Source: Candidatus Cloacimonadota bacterium (lineage in GTDB: Bacteria > Cloacimonadota > Cloacimonadia > Cloacimonadales > TCS61). Taken from it: a stretch of DNA of 64,000 bases. A program made the translations under genes and the position numbers. This document shows, piece by piece, positions 25,503 to 35,731 of this stretch (within the stretch, counting starts at the first letter, position 1; each line of letters begins with the position of its first letter). The DNA is taken from assembly GCA_021736135.1 (NCBI GenBank), contig JAIPGO010000001.1:1-64000 (forward strand), written 5' to 3'. The notes below the pieces were generated by a model, which did not search any database, was not told the DNA's origin, and worked only from the letters and a program-made list of their open reading frames with translations.

Positions 25503-26504
25503 TTATTCTTCTTCAAATAATTTTCTTAACCGCGCCAGTTCGTCTTCTTTTTCTTTGCGTTTTTGTTTTAGATCCTGCAATTCCTTAAACATGGGAAGTT
25601 CCTCATAAATGGAAGCATCTTCTTCCGGGATAACGTTTTCCACGATCACCCGGCGCTCAATGAGAGGTGAAATTGTTTTGTAATAACTGTAGTAATCATC
25701 ACGTCCCGATATCTTCTGCTCAGAAAAATGATCAAGTGTGTAAATTATATTTAATCCTACATTGATGCTGCCTTTAGCAAGCACAAATTTTAAAGCTTCC
25801 TCAACCTGATAAACACTGAACTGGTAAGTAAAATGCCGGGAATAAATGTTCAAACCGGCGCTGAAATTTTCCCCGTCAATTTCTGAATATAAACTCAGAA
25901 ATCGGGTGGGCTTCAGATCAATTCCCAGAAAAAATCCATTCAGATATTTGGCAATTTGACCATCACCTTTAAATCGTCGCATACCCCAGCCCAGTAAACC
26001 GGAAAGCTCTATATACTCAAGACCGGTGATATTAGATACCATAATAGCTTTCTTGGAGGCAACAATATAGGGGGAATTCTTCACCAGATCATCTTTGCTG
26101 CCTACCAGACCCTCGCTATAGGCAGGATAGTTGCTATCCGTTACACTTGAAAATACGTTGGTCATACCGATCGATAATTGAGGAATTCTCTTTTTTTCCT
26201 TTAATAACTGCAGCTTGAAATTCATATAAGGAATTCCGTAACTGTTTAAAATAAGTCCAACTTCTCCCCGGTCATACAAACCAAAATTGAGATTTGTAAT
26301 GGCATTAAAAATAAAGTCATTAGACCCATCTTTCGTCATACTGGTTATACCCGGAGCAAAGGCAACTCCAATCGTAGCCATTTTGTGAGGTAATATATAA
26401 GCATCGGGAATATTGATCTTATTTCCCGACAGCGAATAAGGCAAAGCAAAGAGCGGAGATATGCTGATAAACAGCAAAAAAATTACTAACAGGGAATTCC
26501 TCAT
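25503..26504 (-). CDS. outer-membrane barrel-like protein with C-terminal coiled coil (333 aa)
   Basis: Start chosen at ATG 26504, five codons inside the longest frame, because GGAGA lies 6 nt upstream and the signal peptide (MRNSLLVIFLLFISISPLFA) then begins at the terminus. The body has alternating amphipathic strands (FGLYDRGEVGLILNSYG; YQFSVYQVEEALKFVLAKGSINVGLNIIY) reminiscent of YjbH-like barrels. It ends in a charged helix (ELPMFKELQDLKQKRKEKEDELARL) that would sit on the periplasmic side. First gene of the operon, divergent from yraN. A TTGACT box on the minus strand near 26558 may be part of its promoter. Confidence 0.68.
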   Translation of the reverse strand: MRNSLLVIFLLFISISPLFALPYSLSGNKINIPDAYILPHKMATIGVAFAPGITSMTKDGSNDFIFNAITNLNFGLYDRGEVGLILNSYGIPYMNFKLQLLKEKKRIPQLSIGMTNVFSSVTDSNYPAYSEGLVGSKDDLVKNSPYIVASKKAIMVSNITGLEYIELSGLLGWGMRRFKGDGQIAKYLNGFFLGIDLKPTRFLSLYSEIDGENFSAGLNIYSRHFTYQFSVYQVEEALKFVLAKGSINVGLNIIYTLDHFSEQKISGRDDYYSYYKTISPLIERRVIVENVIPEEDASIYEELPMFKELQDLKQKRKEKEDELARLRKLFEEE

Positions 26505-26575
26505 TACATTTCTCCACATTTTTTTTAGAATTTTTTATTTACATAATCAGCAAGTCAAGCTATTTTTTCCTCAAT

Positions 26576-26953
26576 ATGGAAGATAACATAAGAAAAGCAA
26601 AAGGAAAATCATCTGAAGATTATGCTTGCAGATTTTTAAAAAGATCTGGTTACAAAATAATCTGTCGTAATTTTACCTGCAAAACCGGTGAAATTGACAT
26701 TATAGTTCTCGATAAAAAAACCACAGAACTGGTATTTGTGGAGGTTCGATTCCGTGAATATGGCATAGATGCTGCCATTGACAGCGTGGCTTATACCAAG
26801 CGCAAGCGTATTTTCAAAGCGGCCGCATTCTTTCTGCTTATAAATCAGGTTTTTGCCGAATACAATACCAGATTCGACATTATTGCTTTAACTATGGATG
26901 ACAAAAAACGCTGGCAGTTAGAGCATATTCAGGATGCCTTTCGTAACTGGTGA
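26576..26953 (+). CDS. yraN: YraN / UPF0102 family nuclease-like protein (125 aa)
   Basis: UPF0102 proteins have a restriction-endonuclease-like fold related to Holliday-junction resolvases; their role is not settled. Visible parts are GEIDIIVLD (the acidic D) and LVFVEVRFR (E-x-V/K position, with Arg where many members have Lys), followed by the usual YTKRKRIFKAAAFFL. Length is normal. No good ribosome-binding site precedes ATG 26576. Its stop codon TGA directly abuts the stop of the convergent gene with no spacer. Confidence 0.9.
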   Translation: MEDNIRKAKGKSSEDYACRFLKRSGYKIICRNFTCKTGEIDIIVLDKKTTELVFVEVRFREYGIDAAIDSVAYTKRKRIFKAAAFFLLINQVFAEYNTRFDIIALTMDDKKRWQLEHIQDAFRNW

Positions 26954-28357
26954 TCAATCCAGCAGCCGGTCATCAAAATCATAACCCAGGTATTTTCTCC
27001 AGTCCGGCAGACCATTTTCTCCATCCTCATCGTCTGAACTGTAAATTAGTTTATAATCGCCGCTGGTCATCATATCTATAAAGATGTAATTGGCGTTTTT
27101 CTTCAACCGGTATTTCCATATCTGGTAATTTTTAATCGCATGTTTATTGAAATCATAAGCATGTTTTCTTTCATTAATATCATATTCCTTGAAATCAGAG
27201 AAATCGTTTTCTCCCAGATTAGTGGTCAGCTTACTTATTTCATAGGGCTGACCATATTTAATATAAATCCTACCCATATCGGATGTCCAGCCGGGTTTGA
27301 AATGAGAAAAGTTGTCGTTGGCATAATCTATACGCTGTGCTACTTCTACCAGAAATTCGTTTTCTTCGGTAGCTGGATTCGGGTCATAAGATTGCCAGAA
27401 TCTATCCAGATAGTTCTTTTTCCCTTCCGGAGAAAGATTCTTCCAGGTATTGTCCTGATTGGAATTAAAAAAATAACCAGCCAGCATAAAGTCATCTTCT
27501 ATTTCAGGAAAAAACCGGTTAAGTTTCAACCTCTCTGTTTTTAATAATAAAAAATCATCCCTGGTTTCTGTTATGTCAATTACTTTATCGGTGCAGGTAA
27601 TATGTAAATCATAATATCCTTCTTCATAACCGGAAATATCGATCTTGTCGGATACCTCGTTTACATTCTGCCAGGGAGCACTGAAGTTAAATCTGACGGT
27701 ATCAATGACGCTTTGATCTTTAATGAATTCAATATCCAATGCTACTTGATAATTGCCCTGTTCATCCTCAAATAGATTGTAAAACTCTTCAAAAAAAAAT
27801 ATCTGACCCTGATTAGTTGAATAAGTATGGCTGGGCTTTACCTGATAAAGATGATCCTGACGATGAAATTTTGCCAGAAAACTCGTAGTATCCGGCATTA
27901 TGGAAGTTGATAATTCCAGATCACTGAACATTCCTTCTTTGTCTAAAGGAATAAAATTATTACTCCAATGATATGTGTTTTCCGTGTGTGTATCGGTGAA
28001 ATCGACATCTATCAAAAATTGATACGCTGGTAGAGTAATTGTAATTTTGTCCAGATAGGCTTCGTCAGAAAACATCTTCTGGGCATCACGGATTATTACT
28101 TTGTTAGTAAAAGAATCACTGCTGATCAGCTTATCTCCCATTTTCACACTAATATCGACAAATATCTCTGCCTCATAACCATATTGTCCCTGCATGAAAT
28201 CCAGGGTGAAATAAGGAAGAGAATAATTTATCTCCAGACGGGTATTTCCACCCTCCGCCAGATAACGGTTGTCATCAACATATACCCCCAGCGCACCAGC
28301 AGCGAAAAGGAGTGATAAATTGATAAAAAAAACTAATGTAAAGATATATTTTTTCAT
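26954..28357 (-). CDS. GWxTD domain protein, exported (467 aa)
   Basis: Signal peptide MKKYIFTLVFFINLSLLFAAG, a beta-rich central part, and a C-terminal GWxTD domain containing GWTSDMGRIYIKYGQP (about 367-382). The domain is named for this motif and is found mainly in FCB and Acidobacteria proteins of unknown function. It follows dnaE by 9 nt with a good AAGGTG ribosome-binding site, so the two are co-transcribed. Role unknown, probably periplasmic or outer-membrane associated. Confidence 0.85.
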   Translation of the reverse strand: MKKYIFTLVFFINLSLLFAAGALGVYVDDNRYLAEGGNTRLEINYSLPYFTLDFMQGQYGYEAEIFVDISVKMGDKLISSDSFTNKVIIRDAQKMFSDEAYLDKITITLPAYQFLIDVDFTDTHTENTYHWSNNFIPLDKEGMFSDLELSTSIMPDTTSFLAKFHRQDHLYQVKPSHTYSTNQGQIFFFEEFYNLFEDEQGNYQVALDIEFIKDQSVIDTVRFNFSAPWQNVNEVSDKIDISGYEEGYYDLHITCTDKVIDITETRDDFLLLKTERLKLNRFFPEIEDDFMLAGYFFNSNQDNTWKNLSPEGKKNYLDRFWQSYDPNPATEENEFLVEVAQRIDYANDNFSHFKPGWTSDMGRIYIKYGQPYEISKLTTNLGENDFSDFKEYDINERKHAYDFNKHAIKNYQIWKYRLKKNANYIFIDMMTSGDYKLIYSSDDEDGENGLPDWRKYLGYDFDDRLLD

Positions 28358-28366
28358 AACACCTTC

Positions 28367-31300
28367 TTAGTTAAAAATTAATTTAGGATTCTTTCCTGAG
28401 GTTTCTTTTAATCTGCCAAGCAAGCTTTCATTTATCTGTAAACTTAGATTTGTCTGGCAATGCAGAGTTTTGAAATGCTTTGTTTTAAGGATCAGGTTCA
28501 GCTTTACCTGGTTCTCTGTGCCGGAATGCTCGATGAGAAAATCGCACAATTCGTCGGATAGTTCTTCTTGAGCCAGCTCAACTTTTAATTCACCACTCCT
28601 TTTTCCGGGTATTTCATTTAACCGGTAGATGCGATCGGGAAGGACACTGAATATGCCTTCCCCCTGATAGTTATTGCGACCTTCGATAAGATATTCCTTT
28701 CCTGCTTCAAAGCGGGGGGTGAGAAGATCATACTTATCTCCGAACAGACAAACCTCAAATTTACCCTTTTTATCTTCCATTGTGATAATGGCAAAGGGAT
28801 TGCCTTTTCTGGTTCTTTTCTTCATTATGGCGTTAGCTATACCGGAGATTATGACGTTCTGGGGTATGTTATCTCCTTCTTTCTGCACTATGTCTGATTC
28901 CACATTTGTTATTGCCGAGATCAGGTTGCTGTATTTATCCAATGGATGCCCGGACCAGAAAAATCCCAGCACATCTTTTTCTTTCTGCAGTTTAGTTCCA
29001 AAATCCCATTCGGGAATTTCAGGTAATTGAGGATCTGTCAGAGCGCTTTCCTCTATAAAATCATCGAAAATTGTCATTTGCCCGCGTTTCTTTTCTTCAA
29101 AAATCGAGGCAGCATAATCAATAGCTTTCTGAACTACCATGTATTTCTGGGAGCGACTACCCTCCAAACCATCCATGGCTCCCGCCATAATCAGACTTTC
29201 AATTACGGCTTTGTTGACTGATGACGAGTCAAGCCGGGAACAGAAATTCCAGATTGTGTCAAACTTCTCCTCTTTGTTCCTTTCTTCCAGTATTTTACGA
29301 ACAGCAGAGCTGCCGACATTCTTAATCCCTTTCAAACCATAAAGAATTTTATTATCATCAACAGAGAATTCTTCCTGGCTCAGGTTTATATCCGGAGGAA
29401 TAACTTCAATATTCATCTGGCGGCAGACTTCGATCTGCAATGGTATCTTCGCCGGGTCTTTTTCTTCAGACATCAAAGCGGCCATAAATTCCACCGGGTA
29501 ATAGGCTTTGAGATACGCCGTCTGATAAGCAATATAGGCATAACAAGCAGCATGACTTTTATTGAAGGCATACTGGGCAAATTCCTTGAAATCCTCCCAT
29601 ATCTGCTGAATTGTTGTTATATTAACACTGTTTGATTGACATCCCTCTTCAAACATGGTGTACATCTCGGTCATCATTTTTTCTTTTTTCTTGCTCATCG
29701 CTTTACGCAGAACTCCCGCGCTGGCACTGTCAAAACCAGCCAGATCCTTGGATATCTGCATCACCTGCTCCTGATATACCGTTATGCCGTAAGTCGATTT
29801 CAGCGCCTTTTCCATCACTGGATGCCGGTAGGTGATCGGCTCAGTGCCATGCTTCCTGGCAATATAGTGATCAATATACTGCATGGGACCGGGACGGTAA
29901 AGAGCAACCATGGCAATGATATCATCAAATACATTAGGCTTCAGTTTTTTCAGGTATTTTTTCATTCCTGATGACTCCAGTTGAAACACTCCGTCTGTTT
30001 CGGCATTTGACAATAGCTCATACACTTTTTCATCATCAAGATGAATGTTATCAATATCAAGGTCAATATTGTAATTACGCCTGATTAAGTCCTGGGTTTT
30101 ACGAATCAATGTTAACGTTTTTAAACCCAGAAAATCCATTTTCAGCATTTTCAGATGTTCAAGCCATTTCCCTTCATATTGAACCAGGGTCGTTTGCGCA
30201 TTATTGCCCTTTTGAGGAGTAACTGCCAGCGGCACGTAATTACTTAAATCCCCGGGACCCATCACAACTCCGGCGGCATGTACGCCCGTCTGGCGGATTA
30301 AGCCTTCCAGTACGTTCCCTATGCGGTAAACTCTTTGATATATTGGGTTGCTGTCGATAAGCTGACGCATCTCGTGACTTATATTATATGCTTTTTCCAA
30401 AGTCATTTTAGCTGTCTCAGGAATAAGCTTGGCTATCTTATTAACTTCTGAAAGAGGAACTTCCAGCACCCTGCCTACATCTCGAATAACCGTTTTGGCT
30501 CCCATGGTGCCGAAAGTGATGATCTGGCAGACGCTTTCACTGCCATATTTGCCAACGACATAATCGATGACGCGCTCCCGCCCTTCAGAATCGAAATCGA
30601 TATCAATATCAGGCATTTCTGCCCGGGTCAGATTTAAGAATCTTTCAAATAACAGCTCATACTTCAGAGGATCAAGCTGAGTTATTTCCAGTAAATAAGC
30701 CACAATACTGCCGGCTGCGGATCCTCGCCCTGGCCCAACGGGTATCCCCCGTTCGCGGGAAGCATTAATAAAATCTCTCACAATTAGAAAATAATCATTA
30801 AATCCCATCTTGTTGATGACCTGTAATTCATAATCCAGGCGCTTCTGGATTTCCGGCGTTATTTCATTATATCTCCGGTGTACGGCATCATAGCACAGCG
30901 CCTTCAGGTATTCTTCAGAGTCGGCAAAGTCTTTGGGTACGTCAAAGTTGGGAAATAGAAATTTATTATAATCCAGTTCCAGGTTTATTTCTTCAGCAAT
31001 TCTTAACGTATTGTCATAAGCCTGGGGCAGATGCGGGAACAATTCCCGCATTTCTTCCTCGGTTTTAAAATAAAGCTGCTCTGTGGGATACTTCATACGA
31101 TCAATTTCTGATTCATAATGATTCGTCTGAATGCAGAGAAGAATATCATGCGCTTCCGCATCTTCCTTTTTCAGGTAATGACAGTCATTGGTAACAATCA
31201 TTTCTATGCCGGTTGCTTCTGCCAAAGCTATCAGCTTGGGCATCACCTCGCGCTCTTCTTTGATGCCATGGTCCTGAAGCTCAATGTAAATATCTTTACC

Positions 31301-31792
31301 AAAAATATCCTTCAACTCCAGCATTACCTTACGGGCTTCTTCATCTCTTCCCTGCAGAAGCAGTGATGGTATTTCTCCCTGGATACAGGCTGTAGTGCAA
31401 ATCAAGCCTTCGCGATATTGCCTTAGCAGGCTTTTTGTCATTCGCGGTTTATAATAAAAGCCCTTCTGATACGAGAAAGAACTTAGTTTGCACAGATTCT
31501 GGTAACCGATAAGATTCTTCGCCAGCAGTACAAGGTGATGGCGACGCTGCTTCTTGTTGTCTGCATCATCCAGCTCTCCTGGAATGACATACGCTTCTGT
31601 GCCTACTATCGGCTTAATGCCCGCTTTCTGGCAGGCCGTTACAAAATCTATCGTCCCGAACATATTGCCATGATCTGTCATGGCTACTGCCGGCATATTG
31701 TATTGTTTAGCCAGTGCAACCATGCGGTCAACACGACAGGCTCCATCCAGTAAACTATATTGCGTGTGGTTATGCAAATGTACAAACCCCAT
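28367..31792 (-). CDS. dnaE: DNA polymerase III alpha subunit
   Basis: Replicative polymerase catalytic subunit, 1141 aa. PHP domain at the N-terminus (HLHNHTQYSLLDG, residues 5-17), polymerase palm motifs PVGPGRGSAAGS (351-362) and PDIDIDF (394-400, catalytic Asp pair), helix-hairpin-helix region near 800-830, and an OB domain near 980-1050 (NVIISGIANAIMKKRTRKGNPFAIITMED). GGGGA precedes ATG 31792. The length is typical of the DnaE1 type. It heads a two-gene unit with the GWxTD protein; lptD lies 127 bp upstream on the same strand. Confidence 0.97.
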   Translation of the reverse strand: MGFVHLHNHTQYSLLDGACRVDRMVALAKQYNMPAVAMTDHGNMFGTIDFVTACQKAGIKPIVGTEAYVIPGELDDADNKKQRRHHLVLLAKNLIGYQNLCKLSSFSYQKGFYYKPRMTKSLLRQYREGLICTTACIQGEIPSLLLQGRDEEARKVMLELKDIFGKDIYIELQDHGIKEEREVMPKLIALAEATGIEMIVTNDCHYLKKEDAEAHDILLCIQTNHYESEIDRMKYPTEQLYFKTEEEMRELFPHLPQAYDNTLRIAEEINLELDYNKFLFPNFDVPKDFADSEEYLKALCYDAVHRRYNEITPEIQKRLDYELQVINKMGFNDYFLIVRDFINASRERGIPVGPGRGSAAGSIVAYLLEITQLDPLKYELLFERFLNLTRAEMPDIDIDFDSEGRERVIDYVVGKYGSESVCQIITFGTMGAKTVIRDVGRVLEVPLSEVNKIAKLIPETAKMTLEKAYNISHEMRQLIDSNPIYQRVYRIGNVLEGLIRQTGVHAAGVVMGPGDLSNYVPLAVTPQKGNNAQTTLVQYEGKWLEHLKMLKMDFLGLKTLTLIRKTQDLIRRNYNIDLDIDNIHLDDEKVYELLSNAETDGVFQLESSGMKKYLKKLKPNVFDDIIAMVALYRPGPMQYIDHYIARKHGTEPITYRHPVMEKALKSTYGITVYQEQVMQISKDLAGFDSASAGVLRKAMSKKKEKMMTEMYTMFEEGCQSNSVNITTIQQIWEDFKEFAQYAFNKSHAACYAYIAYQTAYLKAYYPVEFMAALMSEEKDPAKIPLQIEVCRQMNIEVIPPDINLSQEEFSVDDNKILYGLKGIKNVGSSAVRKILEERNKEEKFDTIWNFCSRLDSSSVNKAVIESLIMAGAMDGLEGSRSQKYMVVQKAIDYAASIFEEKKRGQMTIFDDFIEESALTDPQLPEIPEWDFGTKLQKEKDVLGFFWSGHPLDKYSNLISAITNVESDIVQKEGDNIPQNVIISGIANAIMKKRTRKGNPFAIITMEDKKGKFEVCLFGDKYDLLTPRFEAGKEYLIEGRNNYQGEGIFSVLPDRIYRLNEIPGKRSGELKVELAQEELSDELCDFLIEHSGTENQVKLNLILKTKHFKTLHCQTNLSLQINESLLGRLKETSGKNPKLIFN

Positions 31793-31919
31793 TATTTCCC
31801 CTTTTTTATTTTATTCTTTCTGAAAAGATTCAGAGTCTGGAGAATTGTCAAAGAAAATCACATTATTTTTTCTCTGATCCTCTGATTCAAGATTTAAGAT
31901 TATAATGACGGACATACAA

Positions 31920-34436
31920 TTAACCACTGTCAGATGTCTTGAATTTTAAGGAGTCAGGCAATTTTATATTAAATAATTTTAATGAATAATTCCAGTAATT
32001 TTCCTGTCTCGTATAACGAAACTCCAGACGCCAGCAGTGCAGCTCTCTGAGCAAAGTAAAATTCTGGCTGACCATCTTGTTTTCATTCAGATCATAATAA
32101 TTGCTGTAGCTGAAATTCCAGTTCCGGGTCAACTGGGCAGTTAGAGATGCTTTCAGGTTACTGGTATAATCGTGACTTTCGTAAGTGCTCTGGGTTAAAC
32201 GGTAAGAATGCGTTATATTAAATGACCAGTTTTTCTGCTCACGCTCCAGTTCTTCAATTTCCTCCAGTGTAGTAAGCTCATTTTCTTCTTCCAGGCTTAA
32301 ACTGTCGCTTACCAGAAACTTATTGCTGGTAAAAGGATTATCTTCTAATGGAAAATATTCCACGTAATCAGCGTTACCACCGATGCTCAGTTTCGTGGTT
32401 AATGAACAATCCCAGTTAGACACTCCCCAGTCCCAGCGGTTGAGCTTTGTCCCTTTAAATTCCCAATCGTAAACATCCTGTGTGATAGAGCCCTTTGGTG
32501 AAACACTGAAATCCACAATTCCAAGCTTTAAAGAATTGGGATTCAGGTAAATAGCATGGCTCAGGCTGCTGAATCCTTTGCCCTCATTGTAACCCGTGTT
32601 TTTATTTTCCAGGTCATAACTGATAGCAGAATTGATTTTGAAGAAATCGTTAATGTTCTTTTCTTCTCGTGCTTCTGTTTTGCGCAGTTTCAGTTGCCAG
32701 ATATTACTCAGAGAAAAGGAAATTTTCTGCTGACGGTCACCTGAGGAAACGGAGATGCCGCCGATACTATCGAGGTTTTCATTTTCCGAGAAATCGGGAC
32801 TGTATCTATAGGAAACCTTGGGGGTCATTATGTGCCGCAGGCCTTTTATGTAACCCCTCTTGAAATTCCGGATGCCATAAAGATTGAAATTCAAGCTGGT
32901 ATCCAGATTCCAGTCACGTCCCCACTGGCTTTTTTGCTCCAGATTATCTTCATCAAACCAGGCAAGATTATAGCTGGCAGATTGGGAATAGCTTAACCAG
33001 CCGCGATATTTATTGGAATACCTGAATGTGGTGGAATGCTTCATAGCTGCTTCATGTTCATTGATCACTCCCAGGCTGTCTTCTTTTTCCTTCCAGAACC
33101 AGTCCGCAAAATCTGCCGTGGAATCTTTCAATACGCTGATATAAATCCCTCTGAAGTTATAAGAACCGGAAATTTTAGCATACCAGGCATCCTCATCAAT
33201 ATCACTATCTTCACCCACGAAATATTCGTAAAGGGGACGGGGAGACCGTGACCACGATACGCTGGGTAATGTGATCGTCTTCTTCTTATAGGTCAGTGTA
33301 TCAACTATGGTGCTTGACGAATCGCGACGTACTTCTGAAGTATCCAGAAGATCTGCCTCCAGTTTACCTGTCAGATTTAAAGTGCTGCCCAGAACCATGG
33401 TTTTGTAAGTGATAGTTGATTTAACATCTTCTGCCAGACGATCGTTGGCATCTTCTTCACCTTCCATTATACGCTGGGAGCTTATATAGGTGATATTGGC
33501 ATCAAGAGTGCTGTTTAATCCAATATTCTGATGATGAATCTGCCGCAGATACCATTCATAGGTACTGCTGATAAGACTGAAGCGCTCATGCCGCAATCGA
33601 AACAGCAGGTTGCCATTCAGCTCATAACGCTTGATATAATTCATACTAAGGTGTGCTTCCCAGCCCGTTTTTTCGTATAGATCCCCCCCCAGAATGATAT
33701 CTGCATAATCCTGGTAGGGATAATAAAAGGCAATATCTCTCAAATATTTTCCATCATGGCTGTTATAGCCGGGATAAGGGACCAGAAGTCCAGGCTGACG
33801 TCCCTTTTTTACCGGGAAAACTCCATAGGGAAAGGCAAAAACCGGCAGATGGTTTACATAAAATATTACAGGTCGCCCCACCACTTTATCGTCTTTATAA
33901 AGCCGCATACGGTTCGTCTTGATGTAAAAATGCGGATGCTGGGCATCACAGGTGGTAAATAAACCCGCATCAATATCATATATTTCATCATCGATCTTAC
34001 GGATCTCATCACCGTAATAATAACCCTGTTCAAATTTTGTGGCACCATTAATGATCATACCCCAGCGCGTTTTAAGGTCATAAGATATTTCATTCCCCAA
34101 AGCTAACATATCACGGTCTTTGAGCATTGATTTGCCAAAAGTAAAAGCCTGATTTTCCTGGATCTTTACGGTTATAGTATCTGCTGTGAGGCTGGAACTA
34201 TGATAATCTATACTCGCGGTGCCATAAAGACTGATGATTTGTTCTTTTGCCCAGTAATCCCCGGATTCTGCCGCATAGAACAAAGAATCAAGCTGCAGAG
34301 AAGTAGCTGCCAGGCTGTCAGCCAGGCTGCTATCCCTTAGTGCCGATACGGAAACAGATTCTTCTGCCGCATATAATCCCGATGTTACAAGCAGGATCAG
34401 GCCAATCAGTAATATTTTATAAAAAATCTCAGTCAT
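31920..34436 (-). CDS. lptD: LPS-assembly protein LptD-like (838 aa)
   Basis: Outer-membrane protein that inserts lipopolysaccharide in the outer leaflet. A signal peptide (MTEIFYKILLIGLILLVTSGLYA) is followed by an OstA/LptA-like region (about 50-170, IDYHSSSLTADTITVKIQENQAF) and the LptD barrel with the conserved FAFPYGVFPVKKGRQPGLLVP segment near 210-230. The C-terminal half is alternating barrel strands. Its presence implies an LPS-bearing diderm cell. It is preceded by the PAS gene on the same strand with a 38-bp gap. The acidic linker LEEENELTTLEEIEELEREQ is unusual. Confidence 0.9.
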   Translation of the reverse strand: MTEIFYKILLIGLILLVTSGLYAAEESVSVSALRDSSLADSLAATSLQLDSLFYAAESGDYWAKEQIISLYGTASIDYHSSSLTADTITVKIQENQAFTFGKSMLKDRDMLALGNEISYDLKTRWGMIINGATKFEQGYYYGDEIRKIDDEIYDIDAGLFTTCDAQHPHFYIKTNRMRLYKDDKVVGRPVIFYVNHLPVFAFPYGVFPVKKGRQPGLLVPYPGYNSHDGKYLRDIAFYYPYQDYADIILGGDLYEKTGWEAHLSMNYIKRYELNGNLLFRLRHERFSLISSTYEWYLRQIHHQNIGLNSTLDANITYISSQRIMEGEEDANDRLAEDVKSTITYKTMVLGSTLNLTGKLEADLLDTSEVRRDSSSTIVDTLTYKKKTITLPSVSWSRSPRPLYEYFVGEDSDIDEDAWYAKISGSYNFRGIYISVLKDSTADFADWFWKEKEDSLGVINEHEAAMKHSTTFRYSNKYRGWLSYSQSASYNLAWFDEDNLEQKSQWGRDWNLDTSLNFNLYGIRNFKRGYIKGLRHIMTPKVSYRYSPDFSENENLDSIGGISVSSGDRQQKISFSLSNIWQLKLRKTEAREEKNINDFFKINSAISYDLENKNTGYNEGKGFSSLSHAIYLNPNSLKLGIVDFSVSPKGSITQDVYDWEFKGTKLNRWDWGVSNWDCSLTTKLSIGGNADYVEYFPLEDNPFTSNKFLVSDSLSLEEENELTTLEEIEELEREQKNWSFNITHSYRLTQSTYESHDYTSNLKASLTAQLTRNWNFSYSNYYDLNENKMVSQNFTLLRELHCWRLEFRYTRQENYWNYSLKLFNIKLPDSLKFKTSDSG

Positions 34437-34474
34437 AAAGGCAATTTCCCGGCAGGTAAAACGATGTCAAGAAG

Positions 34475-35572
34475 TTACCCTTTTTCCTCTAACTGTCGTT
34501 TCAGTTCCTTTATTTCATCACGCAGATCCTTGATGCGGAATTCTCTGCCGACAAAAAGACGGTTGAATTCTTCCAGTTTCTGGTTTTTCTCTTCCAGTTC
34601 TTTTGTCCGGGCTTTAACCATATCCTCAAGATGTTGCCGGTAGTTATGTAGTTCCAGTTCAGTATTTTTTCGCTCTGTAATATCAATAATCGTTCCGTTC
34701 AAATGGAGTAATTCTCCATCTTCATTGAAAATGCCCTGTCCCTCTTCAAAAACCCAGACGATTCTGCCATCCCTGTGAATTATCCTGTATTCAAAAGTGT
34801 AATGATTTTTATTTTTTAATCCTTCCTGAACCAGATTTCCTAATGTCTCTTTATCTTCGGGATGGATGATACTGGCATAACTGCGAACCCGGTTACCAAT
34901 GAAATCAGTAACCGGATAGCCGGAAATCTTCTCAATACCTCCGCTGATAAAACTAATCGTCCAATTTTCGTCATTCGCACAGTTATAGACTACACCGGAC
35001 ATATTATGCAATACGGAATAATACAGTTCTTCATTCTTCTTCAGCTTCTGAACGGCTTTTATACGCTCCGTTATATCGATTGACATTCCCATTACAAAGA
35101 GAGGCTGGTTATTTTGATCTCGGATCAATACTAAACGCTGACTCACATATATAACGTTTCCATCTTTTTTGATCAGTCTTTTATCTATTCTTACGCTGGG
35201 AGCACCGGCAACCAGTTCGTTATATTTTTTCTCACTTTTCTCAATATCATCAGGATATCCTACTTCGTAGAATTTTCCCTGCAGCAATTCTTCGCGGGGG
35301 TAACCAAGAATATCGGCATAAGCCTGGTTTACATCCATTAATATTCCCTCGGATGTTGCCATGGCAATTCCAATGGGGGCATTTTCAACCATCAAACGGA
35401 AACGTTCTTCGCTTTTCTTCAGATCAAGCTCTACCTGTTTGCGCTCTAAAATATCTGTTTCCAGTTCCGCAGTACGTAGAAGTACTAAGCTGCGCAATGA
35501 CCTGTTCCAGAATATGATTAACAGTATTATTGCTAAAAGCAATACAGATATACATATAGTGACTAATGTCAT
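34475..35572 (-). CDS. membrane-anchored two-PAS protein without output domain (365 aa)
   Basis: One transmembrane helix (residues about 4-23) is followed by two PAS/PAC modules, about 55-170 (SEERFRLMVENAPIGIAMAT ... GMSIDITERIKA) and 180-300 (EELYYSVLHNMSGVVYNC ... GTIIDITERKN). A long coiled coil (305-365) ends the protein. No histidine kinase, GGDEF or other effector is present. It may pair with a separate effector through the coiled coil, or be a truncated sensor. GGAG precedes the ATG. Confidence 0.85.
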   Translation of the reverse strand: MTLVTICISVLLLAIILLIIFWNRSLRSLVLLRTAELETDILERKQVELDLKKSEERFRLMVENAPIGIAMATSEGILMDVNQAYADILGYPREELLQGKFYEVGYPDDIEKSEKKYNELVAGAPSVRIDKRLIKKDGNVIYVSQRLVLIRDQNNQPLFVMGMSIDITERIKAVQKLKKNEELYYSVLHNMSGVVYNCANDENWTISFISGGIEKISGYPVTDFIGNRVRSYASIIHPEDKETLGNLVQEGLKNKNHYTFEYRIIHRDGRIVWVFEEGQGIFNEDGELLHLNGTIIDITERKNTELELHNYRQHLEDMVKARTKELEEKNQKLEEFNRLFVGREFRIKDLRDEIKELKRQLEEKG

Positions 35573-35689
35573 TCTTTGTTCTCCGCTTCAATATTTAATA
35601 TCTGATATACCGGCAAAGCGGAAATATTGTCTGATCAATAAATGATATTCCCAACCGCCAATCTTTCATATACACCTTAATTTTACAAT

Positions 35690-35719
35690 ATTATACCCCA
35701 AATACTTAATGCCTGTAAA
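35690..35719 (-). promoter_or_regulatory. predicted promoter of the PAS gene
   Basis: On the minus strand TTTACA (35719-35714) is followed after 18 bp by a perfect TATAAT (35695-35690). It would give a 5' leader of about 110 nt. Confidence 0.55.
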
Positions 35720-35731
35720 GCGATATTGATG

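Noticed and set aside
34442-34470. TTGACA promoter immediately before lptD
   Set aside because: The -10 at normal spacing (AAATTG) is poor and would place the transcript start at the ATG itself.
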